Shown piece by piece: positions 6,139 to 13,463 of a DNA stretch of 21,875 nucleotides. Location of the stretch: contig CAKTDF010000030.1 of assembly GCA_934541115.1 (NCBI GenBank), positions 1 to 21,875 of the forward strand, written 5' to 3'. The stretch comes from an uncultured Eubacteriales bacterium. Lineage in GTDB: Bacteria > Bacillota > Clostridia > Oscillospirales > Acutalibacteraceae. A program made the position numbers and the translations under genes. The notes beneath the pieces are model-generated. The model was given only the letters and a program-made list of their open reading frames with translations. It was not told the origin of the DNA and ran no database searches. The first letter of the stretch is position 1. Every line of letters starts with the position of its first letter.

Positions 6139-7530
6139 ATGAAAAATCAGTCAAAGCGAATTCTCGCCTGCCTCATGGCTCTTACCATGTTGCTTTCGGT
6201 TGCTCCGGTTTCCGTCTTTGCGGCAGGTATGCAGTCAACGGCAGCCGTCTCTGCAACGGCAACACACAAACACAAAAAAGTAACCTCTGTTAAAAAAGCC
6301 ACTTTTTCAAAGGACGGACTTATTACGGTCAAATGCTCTGACTGCAAAAAAGTTCTCAGCAAAAAGACGGTTGCGAAAATTAAAACCGTTAAACTCAAAA
6401 AAGACGAATACAACTACACCGGAAAAGCAATCAAACCCACCGTTATTGTTAAAGACAGCAAAAACAAAACGCTCAAAAACGGAAAAGATTATACAGTCGC
6501 TTACATATCAAACAAAAATCCGGGCAAAGCGGTTGTAAAAGTTACATTCAAGGGCAATTACAGCGGAACAAAGCTGCTGAACTTTGCAATTGAACCGCTT
6601 TTCACGGCTTACGTAGTCAGTCAATACGGAAAAAAGACGGTTGATATGTATCTTTCGTGGGACAAGGTGACCGGTGCATTTTCCTATAAGGTCAGCCTTT
6701 ATAAAGGCAAAAAGCTCATAAAAACGGTCAAGACCAAAGAAACCGCGGCTGAATTCAAAAGCATCTCAGAGAACACAAAGTACCGCCTTGTTTTCACCGC
6801 CTATAATCTTTTGGGCAAAAAAATAATTTCCAGTGACGGTGATTTAAAAGTCCCGAAATCTGACAGAGAAACGATTTCCGTTCTCAACTTAACCAAAAAA
6901 GAGATCGTTACAAGCTACAACAGCGCGGTCAACAAACTGAAAAATGAAAAGAATGTCAAAATACGCGAAGAAAGCGACATAAATCTTAAATGTACAGACT
7001 GCTCAACACCTATGCTGCAAAGCTCCGTCAACGCCGTGCTTCAAAGCTTTCTTGTTCCGGCAGATGACACCGTGAAATTCAAGAACGGAAAAGGCAAAAA
7101 CTCAGCCGGAGAAACCACCACCGTCAATGACTTTGTTTCTCCGGTCGGAAGAAAAGCTAAGCTCAGCGAGAAAAACGTTGTGAGCGCCTCGGCGATAACG
7201 GACTTTTCCGGCAACACAAAACTCACAATTGTTCTGAAAAAGGAAACGGCAACCTTTGACGGAAAAAACACAAAGGACGCCCCCGGCAACCTCAGTGTTG
7301 CCGACCCGCTGAATATAGGCGCACTTGAACTTCCGGCGGGTGCAAAAATCACGAAGGCAAAAACCGTTTATCCGGAAACTACTCTCCAAGCCACAATAAA
7401 CAAAAGCGGAAAACTCACAAAGTTAGAAATCGATCTTCCGCTTGAAAGCAGCATTACGGGAAAGCTTCGAACAAGTCTCACAATAGAGCTTACAGGAAGT
7501 CTCACAAGTACATACACAGTTACATACTGA
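6139..7530 (+). CDS. Secreted multidomain cell-surface protein, paralog 2
   Basis: 463 residues, exactly the length of its upstream neighbour and collinear with it throughout. It has a signal peptide (cleavage near VFAAG), a HKHKK...CSDC module, an Ig-like YTGKAIKP...GNYSGTKLL domain, an FN3-like domain (LSWDKVTG...) and the same C-terminal beta-rich domain with a CTDC motif. The N-terminal half is clearly more conserved between the two than the C-terminal half, where loops and charged residues differ. The start is fixed by AAAGGAGG 8 nt upstream. The gene is independently transcribed, having its own promoter and terminator. It arose by tandem duplication of a promoter-gene unit. Function is unknown; no enzyme motif is visible. 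Confidence 0.87.
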   Translation: MKNQSKRILACLMALTMLLSVAPVSVFAAGMQSTAAVSATATHKHKKVTSVKKATFSKDGLITVKCSDCKKVLSKKTVAKIKTVKLKKDEYNYTGKAIKPTVIVKDSKNKTLKNGKDYTVAYISNKNPGKAVVKVTFKGNYSGTKLLNFAIEPLFTAYVVSQYGKKTVDMYLSWDKVTGAFSYKVSLYKGKKLIKTVKTKETAAEFKSISENTKYRLVFTAYNLLGKKIISSDGDLKVPKSDRETISVLNLTKKEIVTSYNSAVNKLKNEKNVKIREESDINLKCTDCSTPMLQSSVNAVLQSFLVPADDTVKFKNGKGKNSAGETTTVNDFVSPVGRKAKLSEKNVVSASAITDFSGNTKLTIVLKKETATFDGKNTKDAPGNLSVADPLNIGALELPAGAKITKAKTVYPETTLQATINKSGKLTKLEIDLPLESSITGKLRTSLTIELTGSLTSTYTVTY

Positions 7531-7547
7531 AAGAAAGCATAAAAAAT

Positions 7548-7580
7548 CAGCGGCTTCGTTTCATCAAATCGAAGCCGCTG
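7548..7580. terminator. Bidirectional terminator between convergent genes
   Basis: CAGCGGCTTCG (7548-7558) pairs perfectly with CGAAGCCGCTG (7570-7580). An A-run on the left gives ATTTTTT for the - strand; TTATCTTTG follows on the + strand. It serves paralog 2 and the convergent SGNH hydrolase gene. Confidence 0.9.
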
Positions 7581-7592
7581 TTATCTTTGTCT

Positions 7593-9164
7593 TTATCTTC
7601 TTCTTCTGCTTGCCACATAGGAACGCAGCGAGTAGCTGCTATCCGGAATCGAGTCAATGATCTTGTCAATAAAGTGCTGAATCGGACCGTATTCAACTCT
7701 GAGAGTTGAAAGCAACTGACGAACGATCAAGAGGATGTTCTTGGCTTTGAGCAGTCTCTGATTCATTTTGCTTTCGCTTTCTTCATCATACGGATTGACT
7801 CCATAAATACTTGAAGCCGTTTTCGCGTTCTTGATGCCGAAGATCATCTCAATATCAATGCAGTCTGCAAGCGCAAGCGCACCGGCGTCGGTCAAATGAA
7901 TACCATCCTTTGTGAACTGATCGCGGAAAGCGGCAAAATCGCCCGGCTTTGCAAGATTGCCGGATTCAATATAGCCGTCGGCAACGTCATTGGTCTTTAT
8001 CCATTCGTTGCATTCATCGCACATTTTTTGAAGCTCCTCGCTCCACACAATGTCTCCCTTTGAACCGAGAATGTCGCGGACATAACCTTTCCACGGAGTG
8101 ATCTCCATGAAATAGATACGCTTTCCGCTCTCGTGCGCACGTTTTGCAAGGTCTTCATATCCCTTGATGATATCCTGAGCGGAAACATAGGGTGCTTCGG
8201 CTCCCATACTCTTTGATGACGGATGGAGAACATCATTGACGCCGATTTTGACAACAATAACCTCGCAGCCTGATATGTTAAGCGCGTCGCGCTCAAAGCG
8301 CTCGGTAACCGATTTTCCGTAAAGATTGCCGATAAGTCCGTGTCCGTCATAGAAAAGGCGGTTGCCCATGATGCCCTCATTTATGACCGAAACGTGTTTT
8401 TCTCCGGATTCAACCAATCTTCTTGAAACATATTCCGTTGTGTTGTTGACAATCGTCGAGTCGCCGATGAAAACGGCGGAGTATGCGTTCTCTGCAGTGG
8501 TGTATGTATCAACCGCGGTGAGGAACGGGATAATATGGTATGCATTCACACCGGTTGCAATGCTGATTTCAGACGGTCCTACCATTCTGCTTTCGTATGC
8601 CGCTCCCGGAACGGTTACTGAACAATATGTCTTTCCGCAGAAGAGACCTGCTGTTTTGACTGGCGTCTCCTTTGCAAAATACATACTGACGGTAAGCTTT
8701 TCAAGCGCGTCCGTTTTAAAATCGATCTCGTCGGACCAAATTACACCGCCGGCAGGAATAACAGCCTCTCTGCTGCCGCCGAAAGTCAGCTCGGTGGCAG
8801 ACGACTTGTCTATTGCGCCGCTTTTTGAAGTATCGGTTCTTGCAACATTTGCGTTGATGAAGCTTACATCTCTGTCTCCGTACTCATTCGAAAACTTGAG
8901 ACGGAGCTTTTCTCCGGCGGAGGAGACGGAAATTTCTGTCCTCGTCAGTGTTCCACCTGCGAGTTTTCCGTTGACAAGCAAGCCGGTGATATAGTTTTGG
9001 AGTGAGATGTAATAATCAACCGGAGACGTGCCCCAAGCTGCGACCCATTTGCCCTCATTTTCGTCTGCCGCAACTGCCGGAACGGCGAAAAATACGCCGA
9101 GCGCCATAACAAGAGCCAACAGGAGCGAAACGGTCTTTTTTGCTTTGCATAATACTTTCCTCAT
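7593..9164 (-). CDS. Secreted SGNH/GDSL-family hydrolase (esterase)
   Basis: 523 residues from the ATG at 9164. An upstream in-frame TTG (9179) overlaps the GGAGG site and is rejected. A Sec signal peptide (about 1-33, ...VPAVAA) is followed by a WVAAWGTSP motif and a beta-rich N-terminal domain (about 40-225), as in known secreted two-domain SGNH esterases. The hydrolase domain has block I FIGDST with nucleophile S236, block II around NEGIMGNR, block III GVND with N310, and block V DGIHL with D420 and H423, so the catalytic set looks complete. A C-terminal tail of about 70 residues is helical and ends in a basic RRRR. It is predicted to de-acylate an extracellular carbohydrate ester; the substrate is not readable from sequence. 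It is monocistronic, with a promoter at 9250-9277. Confidence 0.88.
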   Translation of the reverse strand: MRKVLCKAKKTVSLLLALVMALGVFFAVPAVAADENEGKWVAAWGTSPVDYYISLQNYITGLLVNGKLAGGTLTRTEISVSSAGEKLRLKFSNEYGDRDVSFINANVARTDTSKSGAIDKSSATELTFGGSREAVIPAGGVIWSDEIDFKTDALEKLTVSMYFAKETPVKTAGLFCGKTYCSVTVPGAAYESRMVGPSEISIATGVNAYHIIPFLTAVDTYTTAENAYSAVFIGDSTIVNNTTEYVSRRLVESGEKHVSVINEGIMGNRLFYDGHGLIGNLYGKSVTERFERDALNISGCEVIVVKIGVNDVLHPSSKSMGAEAPYVSAQDIIKGYEDLAKRAHESGKRIYFMEITPWKGYVRDILGSKGDIVWSEELQKMCDECNEWIKTNDVADGYIESGNLAKPGDFAAFRDQFTKDGIHLTDAGALALADCIDIEMIFGIKNAKTASSIYGVNPYDEESESKMNQRLLKAKNILLIVRQLLSTLRVEYGPIQHFIDKIIDSIPDSSYSLRSYVASRRRR

Positions 9165-9192
9165 AATATTTTCCTCCAAGGATATTTGCTGT

Positions 9193-9239
9193 CGGCAGAA
9201 AAACTGCCGATGATTAAAAGGTGCCTTCTCCGCACCTTT
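9193..9239 (-). other. Two tandem hairpins in the 5' UTR of the SGNH gene
   Basis: On the - strand transcript AAAGGTGC/GCACCTTT (8 bp, 9239-9217) is followed by CGGCAG/CTGCCG (6 bp, 9209-9193). The first begins almost at the predicted transcription start (about 9243), which would suit an mRNA-stabilising 5' hairpin. Neither is followed by a T-tract, so they are not terminators. Confidence 0.55.
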
Positions 9240-9249
9240 GCCGTTTATA

Positions 9250-9277
9250 ATTTTACTCGTTTAACCAAAAATGTCAA
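9250..9277 (-). promoter_or_regulatory. Promoter of the SGNH hydrolase gene
   Basis: On the - strand: TTGACA (9277-9272), 16-bp spacer, TAAAAT (9255-9250). Confidence 0.75.
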
Positions 9278-9285
9278 CATAAAAC

Positions 9286-9315
9286 GAACATTTTTAGAAT
9301 ATTTGAACATTTTTA
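9286..9315. repeat. Direct repeat GAACATTTTTA in divergent intergenic region
   Basis: GAACATTTTTA occurs at 9286-9296 and 9305-9315, starts 19 bp apart, just upstream of the -35 of the - strand promoter and about 80 bp upstream of the uxaC promoter. It is a possible operator or upstream element; it lies in AT-rich DNA so chance is not excluded. Confidence 0.4.
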
Positions 9316-9391
9316 TGCAACTGTTTACTATCTCATCAGCTTTTAAGCCGCGTTTTTACAAAAATGCCGCATTCATATAAATGCTATTCGA

Positions 9392-9420
9392 TTGACAACA
9401 CCCGATTTTAATAATAAAAT
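9392..9420 (+). promoter_or_regulatory. Promoter of uxaC
   Basis: TTGACA (9392-9397), 17-bp spacer, TAAAAT (9415-9420). The predicted start near 9427 leaves only about 17 nt before the TTG start codon. Confidence 0.85.
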
Positions 9421-9443
9421 GAAACCGTAAGGGAGTGATTATT

Positions 9444-10841
9444 TTGAAAAACTTTATGGACGAAGGTTTTCTTCTCAAAACAAAGACCGCAAAAGAGCTT
9501 TTTAATTTATATGCAAAGGACGAGCCGATTTTTGACTGGCACTGCCATTTGAGCGCAAAAGAGATTTTTGAAAACAAACCGGCGTCGGACCTTTGCGAGC
9601 TTTGGCTTTCCGGCGACCATTACAAGTGGCGCATGATGCGCAGCGCCGGCATTGATGAAAAATACATTACCGGAAATGCCGAGCCGTTTGAAAAATTCAA
9701 AGCTTTTTCAAAAGCGCTTTCTCTCGCCGCCGGCAATCCCCTTTTCCATTGGAGTCACCTTGAACTTCAACGTTACTTCGGAATCTATGACGTTCTCTCC
9801 GAGGACACGGCGGAAAAAATCTGGGAGGAATCAAAAGCAAGAATCAGGCAAGGAGGCTTCACTCCCCGCGAGCTCATTATGAACTCAAACGTCTTTGCTC
9901 TTTGCACAACGGACGATCCGGCAGACTCGCTTGAGTGGCACCAAAAGCTCAGGGAAAGCAACTTTTCCGTCAGGGTTCTTCCTGCTTTTCGCCCGGACAA
10001 GGCAATCAATGCCGAGGCCCATGATTTTTCGTCGTATCTTGAACTTCTCGGCAAAGCGGCGGAAATCAAAATCGACAGTTTTTGCTCACTTAAAACCGCA
10101 CTCAAAAAAAGACTGCTGCTTTTCAAATCGCTCGGCGCCGTTGCCTGTGATCAATCGGTCGATTCCGTTCCGTTCGCTCCGGCAAAGGAAGCGGAGATTG
10201 AAGAAATCTTTAAAAAATTGTCGGTTAATCAAGAGGTCAGCAAAGAGGAGCTTGAAAAATATAAATTTGCCGTGCTCTCTTTCCTTGGCAAGGAATATGC
10301 AAAAGAGGGACTCGTCATGGAGTTGCACCTTGGCGCAATGAGAAACAACAACTCGCGTGCCTTTGCCTCTCTCGGCGCAGATACAGGCTTTGACTCAATC
10401 GACGACCCGAGACAGGCACAAAAGCTTTCACGCTTTCTTGACTGTCTTGACAAAGACTCGCTTTTGCCAAAAACAATTCTTTTCAATCTCAATCCCAAGG
10501 ACAACTATGTTCTCGCCGCCATGCTCGGCAACTTTCAATCCGCAGAGGCAAAGAGCAAGCTCCAGTTCGGTTCGGCATGGTGGTTCAACGACAACATTGA
10601 CGGAATGACTGCTCAGCTCAGGGCACTCGCAAACCTCGGTGTCCTCGGCTGCTTTGTGGGAATGCTCACCGATTCCCGCTCGTTCCTTTCATATCCGCGC
10701 CATGAATATTTCAGAAGAATACTTTGCGAGCTCCTCGGTTCATGGGTTGAGGACGGACTTTATCCTTATGACAAAAAAACACTTGAAAAAATCGTTCGCG
10801 GAATATGCTTTGAAAATGCAAAAACATACTTTTTGAACTGA
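9444..10841 (+). CDS. uxaC: Glucuronate isomerase
   Basis: 465 residues, the usual length of the family. It converts D-glucuronate to D-fructuronate (and D-galacturonate to D-tagaturonate), the entry step of hexuronate catabolism in the cytoplasm (EC 5.3.1.12, amidohydrolase superfamily). Recognisable motifs are FDWHCHLSA (metal-binding HxH) near the N-terminus, LVMELHLGAMRNNN, GSAWWFNDN and GMLTDSRSFLSYPRHEYFRR. The TTG at 9444 is chosen because AAGGGAG ends 8 nt before it and the resulting MKNFMDEGFLL matches the family's start; the GTG at 9435 overlaps the ribosome binding site and the ATG at 9456 is too far. It is first in a two-gene unit with a metallo-hydrolase. No uxaB, uxuA, kdgK or kdgA is in the window. 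Confidence 0.96.
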   Translation: MKNFMDEGFLLKTKTAKELFNLYAKDEPIFDWHCHLSAKEIFENKPASDLCELWLSGDHYKWRMMRSAGIDEKYITGNAEPFEKFKAFSKALSLAAGNPLFHWSHLELQRYFGIYDVLSEDTAEKIWEESKARIRQGGFTPRELIMNSNVFALCTTDDPADSLEWHQKLRESNFSVRVLPAFRPDKAINAEAHDFSSYLELLGKAAEIKIDSFCSLKTALKKRLLLFKSLGAVACDQSVDSVPFAPAKEAEIEEIFKKLSVNQEVSKEELEKYKFAVLSFLGKEYAKEGLVMELHLGAMRNNNSRAFASLGADTGFDSIDDPRQAQKLSRFLDCLDKDSLLPKTILFNLNPKDNYVLAAMLGNFQSAEAKSKLQFGSAWWFNDNIDGMTAQLRALANLGVLGCFVGMLTDSRSFLSYPRHEYFRRILCELLGSWVEDGLYPYDKKTLEKIVRGICFENAKTYFLN

Positions 10842-10850
10842 GGTACTGAA

Positions 10851-11639
10851 ATGAAAAACGTCTACACCGTTGAACAGATAGGAAAAAGAACTTTTCGCAT
10901 TGATGAATGCGGCAGGGACAACTGCTATCTTCTGCTCGGAGATGAACGTGCACTGCTCATTGACAGCTCAATAGGCACAGGCGACCTCAAAGCCGTTGTC
11001 AAAAGCATCACCGGTCTGCCGGTTACGGTTGCGGCGACTCACGCCCACGGCGACCACACCGGCGGCGCTTGCCAATTCGGCTCGGTTTATGTTCACAGCA
11101 AAGAATGCTCTTTAAAATTCAGACTTCTGAACACAAAGAGAGTCCGCGCAGATTTGATTTCAAACAAAATGAAATCTCTCGGAATCAGCCGAAAGGACGT
11201 ACGCGGCAACGTTTTTAAAACAAAATGGATTCCCTTTGAAGACGGACAGGAGTTTGAACTTGGGAACCGCCTTGTTCATGCGATTCATACGCCGGGGCAC
11301 TCGCCCGGCTCGATCGTTTTTCTTGACGAGGGTGAAAAAAAGATGTTCACCGGCGACAATGTTTGCGCAGTTCTTCTCATGAAAGTCATTTTTGCAAAGA
11401 GCCTTGAAGAATGGCAGCCGGGAGCAAAAAGAACTCTTTCCCTTTGCGATGAATATGAGCCTTGGGGCGGACACTCAGACGGACGGCAAAGCAAAGAGCA
11501 GATTCAAAAGCTGCTGCTTTTAAGCCAAGAGATCATTCAAAGGTATCCGCAAAACGGAAAAAGCAAAAAAACCACTTATCCGGAGTTTGACCCGAACGGC
11601 TGTATAATCTTTGACGAGGCAAATGTCCACAAAAAATGA
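10851..11639 (+). CDS. Metallo-beta-lactamase-fold hydrolase
   Basis: 262 residues, starting 9 bp after uxaC; its GAGG site overlaps the uxaC stop codon (TGAGG), so the two are very probably co-transcribed. It has the complete MBL metal site: THAHGDHTGG at 63-72 (H64, H66, D68, H69), HTPGHSPGS near 146, TGDN near 166, and a late WGGHSDG near 205. It has no signal peptide, so it is cytoplasmic. The fold covers lactonases, thioesterases, glyoxalase II-like enzymes and others, and the sequence does not single one out. The position next to a uronate isomerase suggests action on a sugar-acid ester or lactone, but this is inference from context only. Confidence 0.88.
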   Translation: MKNVYTVEQIGKRTFRIDECGRDNCYLLLGDERALLIDSSIGTGDLKAVVKSITGLPVTVAATHAHGDHTGGACQFGSVYVHSKECSLKFRLLNTKRVRADLISNKMKSLGISRKDVRGNVFKTKWIPFEDGQEFELGNRLVHAIHTPGHSPGSIVFLDEGEKKMFTGDNVCAVLLMKVIFAKSLEEWQPGAKRTLSLCDEYEPWGGHSDGRQSKEQIQKLLLLSQEIIQRYPQNGKSKKTTYPEFDPNGCIIFDEANVHKK

Positions 11640-11651
11640 TATACATTTTTT
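11631..11651 (+). terminator. Weak AT-only terminator hairpin
   Basis: AAAAAATG (11631-11638) pairs with CATTTTTT (11644-11651) around the stop codon of the MBL gene. The stem is AT-only, so termination may be partial and read-through into 11779 is possible. Confidence 0.4.
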
Positions 11652-11712
11652 GACAAATTGTTGGAGTTTTTAAAAAGTTTTAATCATCATTTAATATTTA
11701 AATTATTAAAAA

Positions 11713-11772
11713 TACCACCTTTTCCAAGTATCATGAACAAAACAGTTCAGCAATACTTTGTTTTAGGTGGTA
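11713..11772 (+). promoter_or_regulatory. Inverted repeat that could hide the ribosome binding site
   Basis: TACCACCT (11713-11720) is a perfect complement of AGGTGGTA (11765-11772), which contains the ribosome binding site of the gene starting at 11779. Pairing would close a 44-nt loop and mask the site. No clear promoter is seen in 11640-11712 (a TTGACA at 11650 lacks a good -10), so whether the left arm is transcribed is uncertain. Confidence 0.4.
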
Positions 11773-11778
11773 ATTTTT

Positions 11779-13209
11779 ATGATATTTGAAAAAGAAAAAC
11801 TTGTTTCAAAAGAGGAAGTGCTCGCCGGAGTTGAAAAAATGAACAGCTTTGGCGTGAGAACAACGGGTTCCGGCGCTCAACGCGACTTTGTCTCTTACCT
11901 TAAAAGCGAAATTGAAAAAATGGGTCTTTCAACCTACAGCGACCTTTACTCTTTTAATCGTTGGAAAGAGATATCTCATTCAATCACGCTCCACAACGGC
12001 GGCAGTGACGAAACGATCGAGGTCTCCTCGGCATGGCCGTATTCCGGCGAAACAGGACCCCTTGGCGTCACTGCGGAAATTGTTGAAGTTTTCGGAAAAC
12101 ATCTGAACTATCTTCCGGCAGCCGGCAAAATTGCTCTCGTCAAGGTTCACGATCTCGGAGAAATTCCGAGCGGCGTTGCATTCAACCAAAGAAGAGCCTA
12201 TCCCGAAGGACTCCATGTTCCCGAATATTACAAAGGACCGGTTGCAACCAGCTTTGTCAACGTTCCCTTTCTTGCGGCGGCAAAGCTCGCGGGCGTAAAA
12301 GGTGTAATCTGCATTTGGCAAGGTATGTCAAAAGAAATGGTTAAAGGTCAGTATCTTCCGTTCATTCTGAATTATCAGGGCGTACCTTGTCTTTGGGTAT
12401 GTGAAGAAGAGGGACAAAAGCTTCTTGAGGCTGCAAGACTTAAAAATAAGGTTACGATGGTTCTTGAAGCAAAACACGAAAAACGTGCCAATTCCGAATC
12501 GTTCTATACCGTGCTTAAAGGAAAAAATCCTGATGAAGCCATCATCGTCAATACCCATACCGACGGCGTAAACTGCGTTGAGGAAAACGGAGCAATAGCT
12601 ATGCTTGCAATGATGAAATATCTCAAGCAGTGCGAGCTTGAAAGGAGCGTTATTTTTGTCTTTGTGACAGGTCACTTCCGTTTGCCCGCATTCAAGCAGA
12701 ACGATATTCAGGCTTCCTCAAAATGGCTCAAAAATCATCGCGACATGTGGGACGGAAAAAGCGGACACATCAAAGCCGTTGCCGGCGTTGCGGTTGAACA
12801 TCTCGGCGCAACAGAATGGAAAGACGTCGGCGGAGTATATCAGAAAACGAACGACATTGACGCCGAGCTTACCTATACGGGAAACAAAATAATGGACGAC
12901 ATTTACTACCGCTCGCTCGAGGGCAGAACTCTCGTTCGCACAATCTCGCTCAAAGGGCACAACTTTCTGCACTTCGGCGAGGGTCAGCCGCTTCGCAATG
13001 TCGGCATTCCGCAAATCGGTTTTGTTCCGGCTCCTGATTATCTGACCGCAATCAGCGATGACCACGAGATGAGCAAGTTCAATATTGACCTCATGTATGA
13101 GCAGCTTCAATCGTTCATCAAAATGGTTCTCCTCATTGACGAAACACCAACAAAGCAGCTCGGTTCACCCGATCCCTATTCTCTCATTCTCGGTTCTGTG
13201 AAAGGATAA
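11779..13209 (+). CDS. M28-like metallopeptidase-fold protein with altered metal site
   Basis: 476 residues from the ATG at 11779 (AGGTGG, 8 nt). An in-frame GTG at 11767 lies inside the ribosome binding site and is rejected. The layout resembles M28 (aminopeptidase Y-like) proteins: an N-terminal helix with a GVRTTGSGAQRDFVSYL motif, a PA-like insert (about 95-235), then NTHTDGVNCVEENGAIAML (H260, D262, E269) in place of the HxD...GAxDNxSG metal motif. Where M28 enzymes have the catalytic Glu-Glu pair this protein has VTGHF (G298-H299). VEHLG (E340, H341) and a late DDHE could supply other ligands. It has no signal peptide. It could be an unusual peptidase or amidohydrolase, or an inactive relative. 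It is monocistronic with a terminator. Confidence 0.7.
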   Translation: MIFEKEKLVSKEEVLAGVEKMNSFGVRTTGSGAQRDFVSYLKSEIEKMGLSTYSDLYSFNRWKEISHSITLHNGGSDETIEVSSAWPYSGETGPLGVTAEIVEVFGKHLNYLPAAGKIALVKVHDLGEIPSGVAFNQRRAYPEGLHVPEYYKGPVATSFVNVPFLAAAKLAGVKGVICIWQGMSKEMVKGQYLPFILNYQGVPCLWVCEEEGQKLLEAARLKNKVTMVLEAKHEKRANSESFYTVLKGKNPDEAIIVNTHTDGVNCVEENGAIAMLAMMKYLKQCELERSVIFVFVTGHFRLPAFKQNDIQASSKWLKNHRDMWDGKSGHIKAVAGVAVEHLGATEWKDVGGVYQKTNDIDAELTYTGNKIMDDIYYRSLEGRTLVRTISLKGHNFLHFGEGQPLRNVGIPQIGFVPAPDYLTAISDDHEMSKFNIDLMYEQLQSFIKMVLLIDETPTKQLGSPDPYSLILGSVKG

Positions 13210-13232
13210 CAAATCAAAAACAATACTTCTTC

Positions 13233-13266
13233 GGACAGCCGCTCATTCTGCGCTGTCCAATTTTTG
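13233..13266 (+). terminator. Rho-independent terminator
   Basis: GGACAGC (13233-13239) pairs with GCTGTCC (13252-13258), followed by AATTTTTG. It ends the M28-like gene. Confidence 0.9.
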
Positions 13267-13395
13267 TATCGTTTGATTCACTTTTTAGTTTTATTACATT
13301 TTTCTTTACAAATATTATTCTGATTAGTGATAAAAAATTAGATATATTATGGTATGATATGCACAATTGTGTTGAAAAATCAAAGCGGGCTTTAT

Positions 13396-13436
13396 AAAAG
13401 GACGTCGAACCTCCGTCTTAGGTCTGCCTTTTTTCA
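13396..13436 (+). promoter_or_regulatory. Attenuator-like hairpin and T-tract in hydrogenase leader
   Basis: AAAAGG (13396-13401) can pair with CCTTTT (13427-13432), with an inner ACCT/AGGT, and the stem runs into TTTTTT (13429-13434). A competing hairpin, AGGACG (13400-13405) with CGTCTT (13414-13419), would exclude it. Mutually exclusive stems before a T-run, 30 bp ahead of the first gene, look like a transcription attenuator. It matches no riboswitch class I recognise. The upstream region 13267-13395 is AT-rich with TATGAT near 13353 but no convincing -35. Confidence 0.4.
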
Positions 13437-13463
13437 GCATATAAATTGAGAGGAGTTTCAGTT

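Noticed and set aside
8681..8692. 12-nt identity between spacer 11 (899-910) and the SGNH gene, possible self-target
   Set aside because: Only the 5' (PAM-distal) 12 nt match; the seed half does not. Chance match.
9180..9240. Riboswitch before the SGNH gene
   Set aside because: Two simple hairpins without conserved aptamer core or terminator; listed only as 5' UTR structure.
13365..13383. TTGTGTTGAAAAATCAA as a Rex redox operator before the hydrogenase operon
   Set aside because: It lacks the symmetric TTAACAA half of the clostridial Rex site.
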